From positions 63,689,653 to 63,753,652 of the forward strand of contig OX155980.1 in NCBI GenBank assembly GCA_944548615.1: 64,000 nucleotides of DNA, written 5' to 3'. The notes beneath the pieces are model-generated. The model searched no databases and had not been told where the DNA came from. It saw only the letters and a list, made by a program, of their open reading frames with translations. The translations under genes and the position numbers were made by a program. The DNA comes from Micropterix aruncella (Eukaryota > Arthropoda > Insecta > Lepidoptera > Micropterigidae). The stretch's first letter is position 1, and each line of letters begins with the position of its first letter. Shown piece after piece: positions 50,549-62,142 of the stretch.

Positions 50549-51082
50549 TAACCACTTTTGTAGAATTATTATTATTAAAATTTCCTAGAAGAAAACTCAA
50601 CAAACCAATTTTTTTTTTTTTTACTAAATTTCCAGTACAAAATTTTACAGTAAGTCATTTGATAAAAATAAAACAAACATGTCATAAAAATAAACAAAAC
50701 AATTGTACCGACTAAAATAAAAACTTTCATCAGTTGGTATATTAGGTATACAATTATTCGTTTCTTTATATACAAAAGAAACATAGAAAAATATAACAAA
50801 AAAAATCTAAGTGAAAAAAGTTGACGAGATTGGATTTTATCATTTATTTTTTATGCGACTTATGCTTTAATTTTTTTTTATTGGTACTAAATTTCCAGTA
50901 CAAAATAGTACATGCACGTTTAAAAATTGCCACATTTGATAAAAACTTATAATGCATCACAAAAAAAAGTGCATAACACACATCACGTTACATCGTTGAA
51001 ATATAATGATACATATAATCGAGTAATGGAGTTTCATCAAAATTCCTTGTAATTCAACAAAATTTCGAGTGAAACGTCGTTA
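50549..51082. other. unassigned AT-rich sequence
   Basis: The block ACTAAATTTCCAGTACAAAA occurs twice, near 50622 and 50886. Nothing else was recognised. Confidence 0.4.
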
Positions 51083-52033
51083 TCTATATAATAAAAATGA
51101 GTCGGGTTTTATGTATGTTACCTAATAACTCACGATCGGCTAACCCGATTTGGATGATTCTTTTTTTATTTTGTTCATAATCACTTCGGTCTTACTATAG
51201 GCAATAAAAAATCCGGAAAATCTATCGGAAAAGTGAGAAAAATGTGAAAAACCGAAAATTATTTTAGTACTAAGCTTGATCATAGATGGCGTTGCTTGAC
51301 AAGAATAAAAATTCGACAATCAAGATGGCGGTACAGTTAACATTTGACAGTTAAGTTGAATTTTACGATTTCTTGATAGCGTTTTCGTGATTCTGAAGGT
51401 AAATCAACTGAATTAAATGAATTTGTGTAACTCGTGAAGAGAGGTTCGAGCAACTGAAAGCGATGAGCGTCGTCAAAAATTGAATAAAGCGGCACGGATC
51501 CGTAATGTTGCAGTGCGAAGACGATTGAATTTGAGACAAAACACATACAGAGAGGCAATCTATTATGACCTGACGAAACAATACAGCGATTATAAATGCA
51601 TGCAAATTGGAGAAATGGACCATTTGTGCCAATATTGCAATGCATTGAAGTACCGCCACGAACCACTCGCTTTGTGTTGCGCAGGGGGTAAAATGAGAAT
51701 GACACCATTGGTTCCATTAGGATCGTTCGTGTCTGGAAATGCACCAGATTCTAAGCATTTTATGTCTAACATTCTCTGTCAAACAAAATCGTACTTTTTA
51801 CACACTTTTCTCCTCCATTTAGGACACAGCGAGCACTAGCAATCCACAAATGGCAATTGATGAAACTGCTCTTTTGGTGAGACAAAAAATAAACAATCAG
51901 ACTGCTTTCAATGAAGAATTTAAACAAACAATGCAAATTTCAAACAACTGTCGATGAAAATTACCTATGTTAACGCCATCTGCTGCTAAGCGAACAAATT
52001 CGTGGCGAGACGAAGTTCGCCGGGTTCCGCTAG
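51083..52033 (+). mobile_element. Helitron (H3), internally deleted
   Basis: It starts TCTATATAATAAAAATGAGT after an A. It ends with the hairpin GGCGAGACGAAGTTCGCC, GGGTTCCG and CTAG before a T. A fragment of the Rep protein N-terminus is inside. Confidence 0.8.
51480..51839 (+). pseudogene. Helitron Rep N-terminal fragment
   Basis: The open frame reads LCQYCNALKYRHEPLALCC followed by AGGKMRM. This matches the CxxCxAxxWxxE...CCxxGK zinc-binding start of Helitron Rep proteins. An upstream segment rich in Arg and Glu matches the repeated lead-in of those proteins. The catalytic Rep region and the helicase are absent, so it cannot mobilise itself. Confidence 0.7.
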
Positions 52034-52658
52034 TTCTATATAAAACAGTAATAACAAAACGCCGCCCGTCGCTCTACGCCGCGCGCCGGATCTCCCGCGT
52101 CCGCCGCCCGCTACTCGCGCCGCCGCCGCTATAGGTCGTCTGAAAATTAAAACAATATTATTAGTTCTCACGTCCTGTCTAAATTTCAATTCAATTTCAA
52201 AAACCTAATTCTGTTGTAGTGATCGAAAATTCCCCCTGACCACAAATTTCCGTTTCTTTATTCCATCATAACTTCTAAACGCTTAAGATCAATTTAAAAA
52301 TCTGTGGTATTACTAGAATCGTTATGTCATCCCGAGTGTTATAGGGTACCTCAATCTAAAAATATTAAGTAAGTAGTTGTCTAAATGTCCAAATATCAAT
52401 AGGTTAAAATAAATACATCGACGGTGGAAAGGAAAAATTTACTAAACGACAATTTGGGCGATATTGAGTTATATATATCACTAGAATCATAAAAAAATCC
52501 TGCGTCGATTAGTCGTCGATTAGTCCCACTCTCAAACTGCTGGGGTAGTTTTTGTTGTCGCTTGGTATTTTATATTTTGTTGATTATTTACAGTTTTCGG
52601 CAACCAAGCGACAAAAAATTTGGTCAGTTCTTTAAAATGATCAAAAAAGTCACCTGTC
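52034..52658. other. unassigned sequence
   Basis: A GC-rich patch (52060-52130) adjoins the Helitron end, followed by AT-rich sequence. No gene recognised. Confidence 0.4.
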
Positions 52659-52747
52659 GGTTGACTGGAAGATATTGAGTTGGTTGACTGGAAGATATTG
52701 GGTTGGTTGACTGGAAGATATTGTGTTGGTTGACTGGAAGATATTGT
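52659..52747 (+). repeat. 23-bp minisatellite, four units
   Basis: GGTTGACTGGAAGATATTG plus four bases starts at 52659, 52682, 52705 and 52728, an exact 23-bp period. Confidence 0.9.
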
Positions 52748-53024
52748 AATGTAGCAATAAGTCCGCCATTGTACCTTATTTTTTATTGTGCAATAAAGAG
52801 ATTTTCATTAATTCATTTATTCATCTTAGCAATCTTTATGTTAGTTTAGATTTGAAGAATACATTATATTACATTTTCATCGTGTACAATTGACGGCTAA
52901 AAACCGCTGCTCTTGGACGTGTCAAAATAATTGTTCACCTGCGATGCGAGTTTACCTACAATTGATCTTTTGGCCCGAGCTAAACGAAAGCGTTCGCTAC
53001 CGGAAAGCTGCATAGTTGGACGGT

Positions 53025-53329
53025 GTCGACTACAACGGGCGAACCCGTCACCCCAGGCTGGTATAACGATATGTGATCGTTCTTTAAACCGCGGGATGAG
53101 CGTAGAAGACTCAGCAGTAGAAGACGCACCGGGCAGTTAAGCGGGCAGACCAAGCGCCCTGTTACTGCCAGATTTATTCAGTATCCCGACTGGTTACAGG
53201 TTCGAAGTCGCTTGAGTGATCCTCTCCCTAGTGTTGCGGTGATCGGTGTGTATAGAATCTATCGCGGACCATGGCATCCTTTGCCCGGCTATCTCCTGGT
53301 ATCGGGTAGCCGAATGATCAAATAGAGTT
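53025..53329 (+). repeat. degenerate edge unit of tandem array
   Basis: It begins GTCGACTACAACGGGCGAAC and contains all the expected blocks (GAGCGTAGAAGACT, GGTTACAGGTTCGAAGTCGC, GAATCTATCGCGGACCATGG) but is shorter and more diverged than the array monomers. It may be an original retroposon copy from which the array grew. Confidence 0.65.
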
Positions 53330-55558
53330 GTGAACTACAACGGGCGAGCCCGTCACCTCAGGAAGTTTTAACGTATAGTCATTCTATCTCCCGTGAAGTG
53401 AGCGCAGAAGACTTGGACAAAACAGTCCACCGTCGTCGTCCGATCGGGTAGCCGATGGTCGTTTTAAGAGCAGTCGCCATAAGGTCGATATGAAAGTCAA
53501 AATAAAATTCAAAATAAAATTAATAAGTACTGACCTTATAGTGCTCGGCGACGAAAGCGAGACGGGGGCTGCATGGGCGTGGAACGGCAAGCGCGCAACA
53601 TATCTGAAAAATAAAACAAAATACTGCTTAGGAGGATCTTTGATAATCTGACCAACCTTAGAAAAATAGTCCGGTCTCTCGATTGGTTATGAGTTCGAGG
53701 TCGCTTGCGCGGTCCTCTCCCCTTACGAAGCAGTGAAACGGTGTATACCGAATCTATCGCGGACCATGGCATCCTTTGCCCGGCTATCTCCTGGTATCGG
53801 GTAGCCGAATGGTCAAATAGAGTTGTCAACTACAACGGGCGAGCCCGTCACCTCAGGAAGTTTTAACGTATAGTCAATCTATCTCTCGTGAAGTGAGCGC
53901 AGAAGACTTGGATAAAACAGTCCACCGTCGTCAAGCTCCGCCACATGTCCGTAAGAGGCCAAGGCCTTAATAGCGAGATAACCAGGTGTGTTACCCAGCG
54001 GGCTTACACTCACGCCCTAACTCCCAATTGCGACCAGATTACTCTGGTCTCTCTATTGGTTACGATTTTGAGGTCGCTTGCGCTGTCCTCTCCCTTACTT
54101 AGCGGTGAAACGGTGTATACCGAATCTATCGCGGACCATGGCATCCTTTGCCCGGCTATCTCCTGGTATCGGGTAGCCGAATGGTCAAATAGAGTTGTCA
54201 ACTACAACGGGCGAGCCCGTCACCTCAGGAAGTTTTATCGTATAGTCAATCTATCTCCCGTGAAGTGAGCGCAGAAGACTTGGACAAAACAGTCCACCGT
54301 CGTCGTCCGATCGGGTAGCCGATGGTCGTTTCAAGAGCAGTCGCCGTAAGGTCGATATGAAAGTCAAAATAAAATTCAAAATAAAATTAATAAGTACTGA
54401 CCTTATAGTGCTCGGCGACGAAAGCGAGACGGGGGCTGCATGGACGTGGAACGGCAAGCGCGCAACATATCTGAAAAATAAAACAAAATACTGCTTAGGA
54501 GGATCTTTGATAATCTGACCAACCTTAGAAAAATAGTCCGGTCTCTCGATTGGTTATGAGTTCGAGGTCGCTTGCGCGGTCCTCTCCCCTTACGAAGCAG
54601 TGAAACGGTGTATACCGAATCTATCGCGGACCATGGCATCCTTTGCCCGGCTATCTCCTGGTATCGGGTAGCCGAATGGTCAAATAGAGTTGTCAACTAC
54701 AACGGGCGAGCCAGTCACCTCAGGAAGTTTTAACGTATAGTCAATCTATCTCTCGTGAAGTGAGCGCAGAAGACTTGGATAAAACAGTCCACCGTCGTCA
54801 AGCTCCGCCACATGCCCGTAAGAGGCCAAGGCCTTAATAGCGAGATAACCAGGTGTGTTACCCAGCGGGCTTACACTCACGCCCTAACTCCCAATTGCGA
54901 CCAGATTACTCTGGTCTCTCTATTGGTTACGATTTTGAGGTCGCTTGCGCTGTCCTCTCCCTTACTTAGCGGTGAAACGGTGTATACCGAATCTATCGCG
55001 GACCATGGCATCCTTTGCCCGGCTATCTCCTGGTATCGGGTAGCCGAATGGTCAAATAGAGTTGTCAACTACAACGGGCGAGCCCGTCACCTCAGGAAGT
55101 TTTATCGTATAGTCAATCTATCTCCCGTGAAGTGAGCGCAGAAGACTTGGACAAAACAGTCCACCGTCGTCGTCCGATCGGGTAGCCGATGGTCGTTTCA
55201 AGAGCAGTCGCCGTAAGGTCGATATGAAAGTCAAAATAAAATTCAAAATAAAATTAATAGGTACTGACCTTATAGTGCTCGGCGACGAAAGCGAGACGGG
55301 GGCTGCATGGACGTGGAACGGCAAGCGCGCAACATATCTGAAAAATAAAACAAAATACTGCTTAGGAGGATCTTTGATAATCTGACCAACCTTAGAAGAA
55401 TAGTCCGGTCTCTCGATTGGTTATGAGTTCGAGGTCGCTTGCGCGGTCCTCTCCCCTTACGAAGCAGTGAAACGGTGTATACCGAATCTATCGCGGACCA
55501 TGGCATCCTTTGCCCGGCTATCTCCTGGTATCGGGTAGCCGAATGGTCAAATAGAGTT
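53330..55558 (+). repeat. higher-order tandem array, left block (A-B-A-B-A)
   Basis: Using GTCAACTACAACGGGCGAGC as the phase mark, monomers start at 53330, 53825, 54197, 54692 and 55064, with the next at 55559. Spacings alternate exactly 495, 372, 495, 372, 495. B monomers (372) resemble the first part of the dispersed retroposon. A monomers (495) replace the middle with a retroposon segment from further downstream plus about 200 bp unrelated to it (AAGTCAAAATAAAATTC to GATCTTTGATAATCTGACC). Copies are nearly identical, indicating recent amplification or homogenisation. Confidence 0.92.
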
Positions 55559-55778
55559 GTCAACTACAACGGGCGAGCCCGTCACCTCAGGAAGTTTTAA
55601 CGTATAGTCAATCTATCTCCCGTGAAGTGAGCGCAGAAGACTTGGATAAAACAGTCCACCGTCGTCAAGCTCCGCCACATGCCCGTAAGAGGCCAACGCC
55701 TTAATAGCGAGATAACCAGGTGTGTTACCCAGCGGGCTTACACTCACGCCCTAACTCCCAATTGCGACCAGATTACTC
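55559..55778 (+). repeat. B monomer, part left of the R1-clade insertion
   Basis: The first part of a B monomer, broken by the retrotransposon. With the duplication at 55779-55792 it contributes 234 bp. The remaining 138 bp lie at 62157-62294. Confidence 0.9.
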
Positions 55779-55792
55779 TGGTCTCTCTATTG
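55779..55792 (+). repeat. 14-bp target site duplication, left
   Basis: TGGTCTCTCTATTG, identical to 62143-62156. 14 bp is the duplication length known for R1 elements in 28S rDNA. Confidence 0.92.
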
Positions 55793-56742
55793 ACTTAGAC
55801 TTCGGGCCGAGCTGCCGCCGTGAACAGTCGCGTTCCGCGCTGCTCTGCTCCGCGATTTTTTGTCTCCCTGGCTCTTATCCATTCCTTCATCTTGCTATCC
55901 CTTTCTCCCTAAGTGTTTTGTTAATCCGATTCCATTTTCGTCTCGGATATTTGAGGGTAGTGTGCACTTTCTGCACCTACCTGTGAGGTCGCGAGTAGGT
56001 CCTTTGTTTACCCTACGTCACGCGTCCTCAGATCTGGTTCCATATCTCCGGTGTGTGACGTCACGTTCCATGACGTCACAGCTCCAGTTTTTATCTTCCT
56101 CTTCGTTCTCACCCGTTTCCTTTTTCAATTCTCCCGAAAATTGGGAAATTCTCAAATTTCCCAATTTTCTATCTTGTCCGGACTTCCCCTACACTCCAGT
56201 TATCTTCCTCTTCTTTCCGACCTGTTTCCCTTTCATTTCTCCTGAAAATTGGGAAATTCCCAAATTTCCCAATTTCTCATCTTGTCCGCACTTCCCTACA
56301 CTTCCCACATCATCATCACCTTTCTCTCCATCCATTCAACCACCTTCGTAAAAAACCCACTTTCCTTTTTTGTCCCGACTTCCCCTACACATAGTCCTCA
56401 TCATCATCACCTTTCTCTCCTTCCTTCCAACCACCTTTGAAATAATCCTTTGTTGATCCGACTTCCCCTACACACTGTCCATCGGTCGAGTGACTGCCTC
56501 CTCTATTGGCATCCGCGCGCAGCGACGAAGCTCCCGTCAGAGGAGGCCCGCGGAGACCGCCTCGCGCGGTCCGCTCCGCTTGCCACTGCTTGATTCTGCG
56601 GCGGACAAAGTTTAAAATCCGCGTCGAGGATTTCTTCGCGTCGCGAAAGACCAACACGGACTTGTAAAAACTTCGGAAATTTTTTCGCGTCGCGAAAGAC
56701 CACCACGGACTTGTAAAAACTTCGGAAATCTGAAAAAAACGA
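55793..56742 (+). promoter_or_regulatory. 5' leader of the R1-clade element with internal repeats
   Basis: The leader contains a ~109 bp tandem repeat (starts 56093 and 56202, ATCTTCCTCTTC). Each unit carries a GAAAATTGGGAAATT / AAATTTCCCAATTT palindrome. A 49-bp direct repeat starts at 56637 and 56686 (CGCGTCGCGAAAGAC). Non-LTR elements carry their promoter in this region, but no specific promoter motif could be assigned. Confidence 0.6.
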
Positions 56743-58467
56743 ATGGCGAGTAGTGACCCGGGGGGGGGGGGGCGATCCCTTCGGGAGGTCGCCACGCATC
56801 CCTCGGTCCCCCCCGCCGGCCCCCCGCCCCCCGCCCCCCGGCCAGACGCGGCCCGGGGTGGTTCAGGCGGGGCCGAGTGAGACGTCACCTGGGCGGAGTG
56901 CGGGGGCGTTCCCGCCCCTCCCGGTGCCTCCATGGGCTAGGGGGAAGGCCGGGGGAGGTGGCGAGAGTTCGCCCCCCCCCCCGCCCCCCTAGCAGTGTCG
57001 CCTGTGTCGTCGTTGAAGATATCCGTGCGGCCGTGACTTCGCCGTCGCTGCCTCTGGCGTCCGCTGCCCCGGCGGCCCCTGTGGCCCCTGCTTCCGCCCG
57101 CGCCACAGCCGGGGCTGCTGTCAAGCGGAAGCCAAAGAGGAGGTCGCCGCCGAAGTCTAAGCGGCGGAATGAGAACTCTACGGACGACGAGACCGACACG
57201 GGAACGGACACCGCCGTGACTCCCGCCGTGATTGGGCCTGCCGCTGCGCCTGCCGCTGCGCCTGCTGTTTCCGCTGCCGCGGTATCCGGGGCCTCTGCGC
57301 CCGCGCCCGTCGCCGCCTCTGGATCGCCTCTCGGTGCCGTCGCCGCAGCGTGTGGACCAGCGTTCGGATTCCTCACGGAGGTGGAGGAGGCCTTGGCCCG
57401 TATTCGGGCGGTCACGCTTGAGGAGACTGCCCGCCTGAATATGGATCAGAAGAACCGTATATATAAGGAGTCGACTGCCGTCCTCGGCCTCGTCGCCAGG
57501 ATGGCTACGGAGTTTGGGGGCGGCCCACGGCAGACTTGGGCTCGCCGAGGAGGTGTTGGGTGGTGTGAGGTCGGTGGAGGCCTCTGTGCGGGAGCTGTCC
57601 GCCAGGCCGGCCTCGGCAGTTCCTGTTAGGGCCACTCCCTCCTATGGGGAGGTGGCGAGTCGGGGTGTCCCGATCACCGTCTTGGGGAAGCAGCGGGAGG
57701 TACGTCCGCAGCGCCCCACGGTGGTCATCTACTCGGCGAAGGAGGATGCTTCGGCCACCTCCGAGAAGACAAAGGAGGCGTTGATTAAGACTCTCAACCC
57801 CACGGACGATGGTTTCCGCCCCGTGATGGTGCGTAAGGTTGCACGCGCTGGGGTCCTGGTGCAGACCTCGACCCCTGGTGGCCTTGAGAGGGTCAAGGCA
57901 GCGGCCGATCGCCTTCTCGGGGCGGGTCTCCGTGCCGTGGAGCCCCAGGGTCGGCTCCCCAGGGTCGTCATTCATGACGTCCCTCGGGAGCTGAAAGACG
58001 CGGAGGTTGTCGAGCTCCTCTGGAGCCAAAACCTCAGCGGCAAGTGCGCGGTGAACAGGGCCACGGTTCAGAGGACCACCCGGAGGCTATTTACCTTCGG
58101 CCGACGGGATGGCCCTGTGGCGCAAACCGTTTGGATGGTGGACCCCGCCGTGAGGGCGGTGTTGGTTTCGGAGGGTCGAGCGTATCTCGATTGGGACTCG
58201 TGCAGGGTGCGCGACTTTACGGGGGCGGTTCGTTGCTTCAGGTGCCACGGCTTCGGGCACACTCAGAAGAGGTGTGAAGATGAAGAGGTCTGCGGCCACT
58301 GTGCGGCTAAGGGGCATGGTGTCGCCTCTTGTCCCTCCAAGGGGGCACCTCCCGTGTGTGTGTCGTGCTCGCGGCTACGTAGGGATGCAAACGTCTTCCA
58401 GGAGTGCCCGGTTTACCAGCGAGCTGTCGAGCGGTTAATTTCTGCCACTAACTATGGCGGGACATAA
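56743..58467 (+). pseudogene. R1-clade ORF1 (Gag-like, zinc knuckles), frame-disrupted
   Basis: The best ATG is at 56743, but the frame is broken at a G13 run (56760), a C-rich run near 56970 and a G5 run (57516). Dropping one G at 57516 would join the N-terminal half (basic stretch KRKPKRRSPPKSKRRNE near 57126) to the C-terminal half. The C-terminal half ends with knuckles CFRCHGFGHTQKRC and CGHCAAKGHGVASC, both CX2CX4HX4C. A third, CVSCSRLRRDANVFQEC, lacks the expected histidine. Such proteins bind element RNA and target the RNP. The stop overlaps the ORF2 start by 14 bases. Confidence 0.85.
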
Positions 58468-61400
58468 TCCCCAACCCATGATTGGCTGTGCGCAGCTCAA
58501 CCTGCAGAGAAGTCGGGCAGTCACCGCCGAATTCGGTCGGACCCTCGAGACGTTGGGGACTGGCATAGCATTCATCCAGGAGCAATACTCGTTCCTGGGC
58601 AAGACCAGGGGTTTAGATGGCAGGTGCGTTGTGCTCGAGAAGGGGGCCCGTCCGATGGCAGGGATTGCGGTGAGTTCAGAGCTCCCGCCCCCCCTGCTCT
58701 TGGACCACCTTTCGAACGAGCACCTCATCTGTGCATCGATCGTCCTTGACGGCGTGGATTGCTACCTGATCTCCTGCTACTTCCAGTTCGGCGAGGAGGT
58801 AGGGACCCACATTGCTGGCCTCGCCGGGGCCTTGCGCGCCCTCCGCGGTCGTCCGGTGCTGGTTGCGGGCGATTTTAATGCCCGCTTCCCGGCATGGCAC
58901 GACGACGGGGACCTTAGCAGTCTCGGGCGGATTGCGCAGGACAGGGCCGAGGCTGTCGAGGAGCTGATTGCGACCTTCGGGCTGCACATCATCAACACTC
59001 CTGGTCAGCCCCGTACTTTCTGTGGCCCGGGCGGGTCCAGCAATGTTGATCTCACTTTGTGCTCCCCGGGATTCGCCCGTTGGATGAACGATTGGACCGT
59101 TCACGAGCACCTCTCTTCTTCGGACCACAGACTCGTGACTTTTGGCATCGGCCGACGCGTTCCTCCTACGCCATACTCGCAATGGCGTTACCGAACCGGC
59201 GACATCAATTGGGACCGGTTCGGTGAAGTCCTCCGCGAGAAACTTAAGGGCTTTCCATCGCCCTCAATCAGTACCGCAGAGGCCCTGAGTGCCGCACTTA
59301 ATGCGGCCATAGTTTCTTCCAGTGATGCCGTTGTAGGGCGGAAGAAACCGCGAGGTGGCTTTGCGGCCCCGTGGTGGTCTTCCGAACTCTCCGAGCTGAG
59401 GAAATGTTACAAACGTGCTTATGAGAACATGAGGGTGGCCCGCAGGGGTTTGGCCCCCCCGGAGCGCGTTGTGGCTCTCAAAGCTAACCTTGCTTCGGCT
59501 CGTCGGGTCTACCACGCTGCTATCAGGCGCGCTAAGACGGAGTCTTGGAGGCTCTGGGTTACCGACGTCGGTAACGCAAATCCTTGGGATATGAAAAAGG
59601 TACTTTTTAAAAACGCCAAAAGCGCCGATGACTTCCTCTCCAGCATCGTGGTCGGCGACTCTGCCGCCGCCACCCTAGACACCAAAGGGACGCTTTTGGC
59701 GCTCCTGCACTCGCTCTGTCCCTCGGATCAGCCCGCTCGGGATGATTTACATCATCTGCAGATTCGGCGGCCCACAGCCGTCGACTCTCGCGTACCCGAC
59801 GTTTCGGACGTTACTGCGGTGGAGCTCGACAGGGTCATCGGTTCCCTGTCGAACCGTAAGGCGCCGGGGATCGACCTCATCACGGCGGGCATTGTGAAGC
59901 GCGTCTGGGGGTTCGCCAGATGGGAGGTGACTGTGCTTATGCAGAAATGCATAAGCGACGGTCACTTTCCCTCAAGTTGGAAGGCGGGCCTCCTCCGTGT
60001 CATTCCCAAGGGTACGGACAAACCACGATCGGACGCGAAATCGTACAGTCCCATCACACTCCTGCCCATACTGGGCAAAGTGTTGGAGGTGCTTGTGCGT
60101 GACCGCCTCGAGTCGTCACTCACTCCCCAGAGCGATCGTCAGTTTGGTTTTACCCGAGGGAAGTCCACGGAGGATGCCATCCTCTTTGCGAAGTCCTGGT
60201 CGCGCGATTCCGACGGCCGGTACGTCGTCGGTGTTTTTCTCGATATCTCCGGTCCCTTCGACAACGCCTGGTGGCCGATGATTCTTGCCAAGCTTCGCCT
60301 TAGACAGTGCCCGAACAATCTCCTCAAGATCATCCGTAGCTATTTCTCGGACAGGTCCGTTACCATAAGGTACGGACCCTCGTCGGTCAGTATGGCTCCT
60401 TCCATGGGATGCCCGCAGGGGTCGGTGCTTGGTCCCAGTCTGTGGAACATTCTCTTCGACGACTTGCTCGGGCTGCCCCTACCGGAGGGGTGCACCGTGA
60501 GCGCTTACGCTGACGATGCCCTCCTCCTGGTGGGCGGCAAGAGCCGCGCAGAGGTCGAGAGAAGGGCTGCCTGTTCGTTGGACCTTATCCTCGGATGGGG
60601 AAAACGTAACAGGCTGTCCTTCTCTCCGGCCAAAACTCAAGCCCTGTTGTTGAAGGGACGTCTGCGGCGGAATCCTCTGATCCAGGTCGGAGGGCGGCCT
60701 GTGGCTTTTCCGCAGTCCGTCCGCTACCTGGGGGCTCGCTGTCAACGCCTCTTTCGTTTCTTGGACATGCGAAATCCGTGGTCACGAAATCCCGTGACTT
60801 GTTCCTCTCGCTGCGTCGCATTAGCAGGGTCGAGTGGGGCATTCGCTCCCCGGCCATAAAACTGCTGTACAAGGGTGTTTTCGTACCTCAAGTGGCGTAC
60901 GCCGCTCGTGTTTGGGCGTGGCCCTCCATTTCGGAGGCCGCGCGCGTGGTTCTCTTGCGTGGCCAGCGCCTCCCACTCGTGGCGTTGACTGGCGCGTATA
61001 GAACGACCTCCACCATCGCTCTTCCCGTCATCGCTGGGATACTGCCGATTGATCTGGAGATTTTGGAGTGTGCTGCCATGTCGTGGCTTCGCCGAGGGGA
61101 GCCTGTGGACTATTTCAGTCTTACGGTGAACCCGGCGGAGGCAAGGTTGGCGGATTGCAAACGCCGTATTCGGGCAGAGAGCCTGCGCGTCTGGCAGGAG
61201 CGGTGGGACTCTGGCGGCACGGGCCGACTCACCCATAGTTTCTTCCCGTCGGTGTCGGTGCGGATGAAAAATGAGGTGTTCCTGCGGATTGACCACCGGC
61301 TAGCGCAACTCATCGGGGGCCACGGCGAGTTCAAGGCCAAATTATTTGACTTTGGACTCGTCGACGATCCCTGGTGCCCGTGCGGCACCGGCCGTCAGTC

Positions 61401-61626
61401 CGCCGAACACATCATTTGGACATGCCCTAAACTGGACGCCGCGCGGTCAGTGATGTTGGATGCGGTTGGTTCTTGTGCCGGAGTTCTGCCGATCTGGTAC
61501 TCGGACCTCGTTGGGTGTGGGGAATGTTTTCGTGCGTTCCATGAGTTCGCGGACCACTGGGTGTCAAACTGGGAGGATTTGAGGCAGCGGGGCTCTCCTC
61601 CATTGGGGGAGGGCCTCCCCTCTTAA
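58454..61626 (+). pseudogene. R1-clade ORF2: APE endonuclease + reverse transcriptase, one frameshift
   Basis: Starting at ATG 58454, the endonuclease motifs are QLNLQRSR (15-22), IQEQY (41-45), GDFNAR (139-144), SNVDLTL (196-202) and SSSDHRLVTF (221-230). The RT shows RKAPGIDLITAGIVKRVW, SPITLLPILGKVLE, VGVFLDISGPFDNAWWPMIL, GCPQGSVLGPSLWNILFDDL and AYADDALLL (YADD about 685). A single missing base near 60735 shifts the frame. The remainder runs to 61626 and includes CPCGTGRQSAEHIIWTC, the C-terminal cysteine-histidine motif of the clade. Restored length would be about 1,057 residues. Changes such as GPFD where the family has GAFD may also matter. Confidence 0.9.
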
Positions 61627-62142
61627 CCGTGCGGTCCGGCGGCCGCTTCATGCCCGAAGTCGCCCGTACTGTGTCGTACTAACCGCCCCTGTGGGTGCGT
61701 GCCTTCTTTGCAGGTTCTCCCGGTCTAGATGCCCTCGACGCTCCCCCTGCAGCTGCTTGTTGTCGTGGTCGGGATCATACTTCCACATGCCAGGTGCCAC
61801 CAACTCACATCGCCCGTCACTTCGATATAAATACATATTGTTTAGCTTGTAAGACTATGTTTTTAGAATTAAGTTTATATATTTAACTTCAGTAGTTGTA
61901 AGTGATATGTAATACAATTTATTACTTTATACCAATAAACGGTTCACGGGGTGTCGGAGGGGGCAGAAACTCGGAGAATCCTCCACCAGCTCCGTTCGTC
62001 CACCCCTCACGCGCCACCCTTCTGGTGAGCGTGAGGTTGTCGTTGCATGACATCCCGGGCAGATAAAACTACCTACGTCGTTAGAACTGCCCGGGTGGTG
62101 GGCGGGGTTTCTCCCCTCCCCTGTCACCGCGTAGCCTAATCA
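61627..62142 (+). other. 3' region of the R1-clade element
   Basis: It contains AATAAA near 61934, then about 200 bp of GC-rich sequence with hairpin potential (GGGCAG and CTGCCC near 62059 and 62089), ending GTAGCCTAATCA directly before the 14-bp duplication. There is no poly(A) tail at the junction. In this clade the 3' region is what the reverse transcriptase recognises during target-primed reverse transcription. Confidence 0.6.

Larger units (their letters stand above)
55793..62142 (+). mobile_element. R1-clade non-LTR retrotransposon in a tandem-array monomer
   Basis: 6,350 bp with a ~950 bp 5' leader, ORF1 with zinc knuckles, ORF2 with APE endonuclease and reverse transcriptase, and a ~516 bp 3' region without poly(A). 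It is flanked by the 14-bp duplication TGGTCTCTCTATTG. Deleting the element and one duplication gives a B monomer of exactly 372 bp, like the intact ones. R1-clade elements (R1, TRAS, SART, Waldo and relatives) are known for site-specific insertion into repeats. This target is not one of the known ones recalled. It carries single-base frameshifts in both ORFs. Confidence 0.92.

Noticed and set aside
56885..57635. Long minus-strand open frames opposite ORF1 of the R1-clade element
   Set aside because: GC-rich coding sequence leaves the opposite strand open by chance. No family motif was seen.
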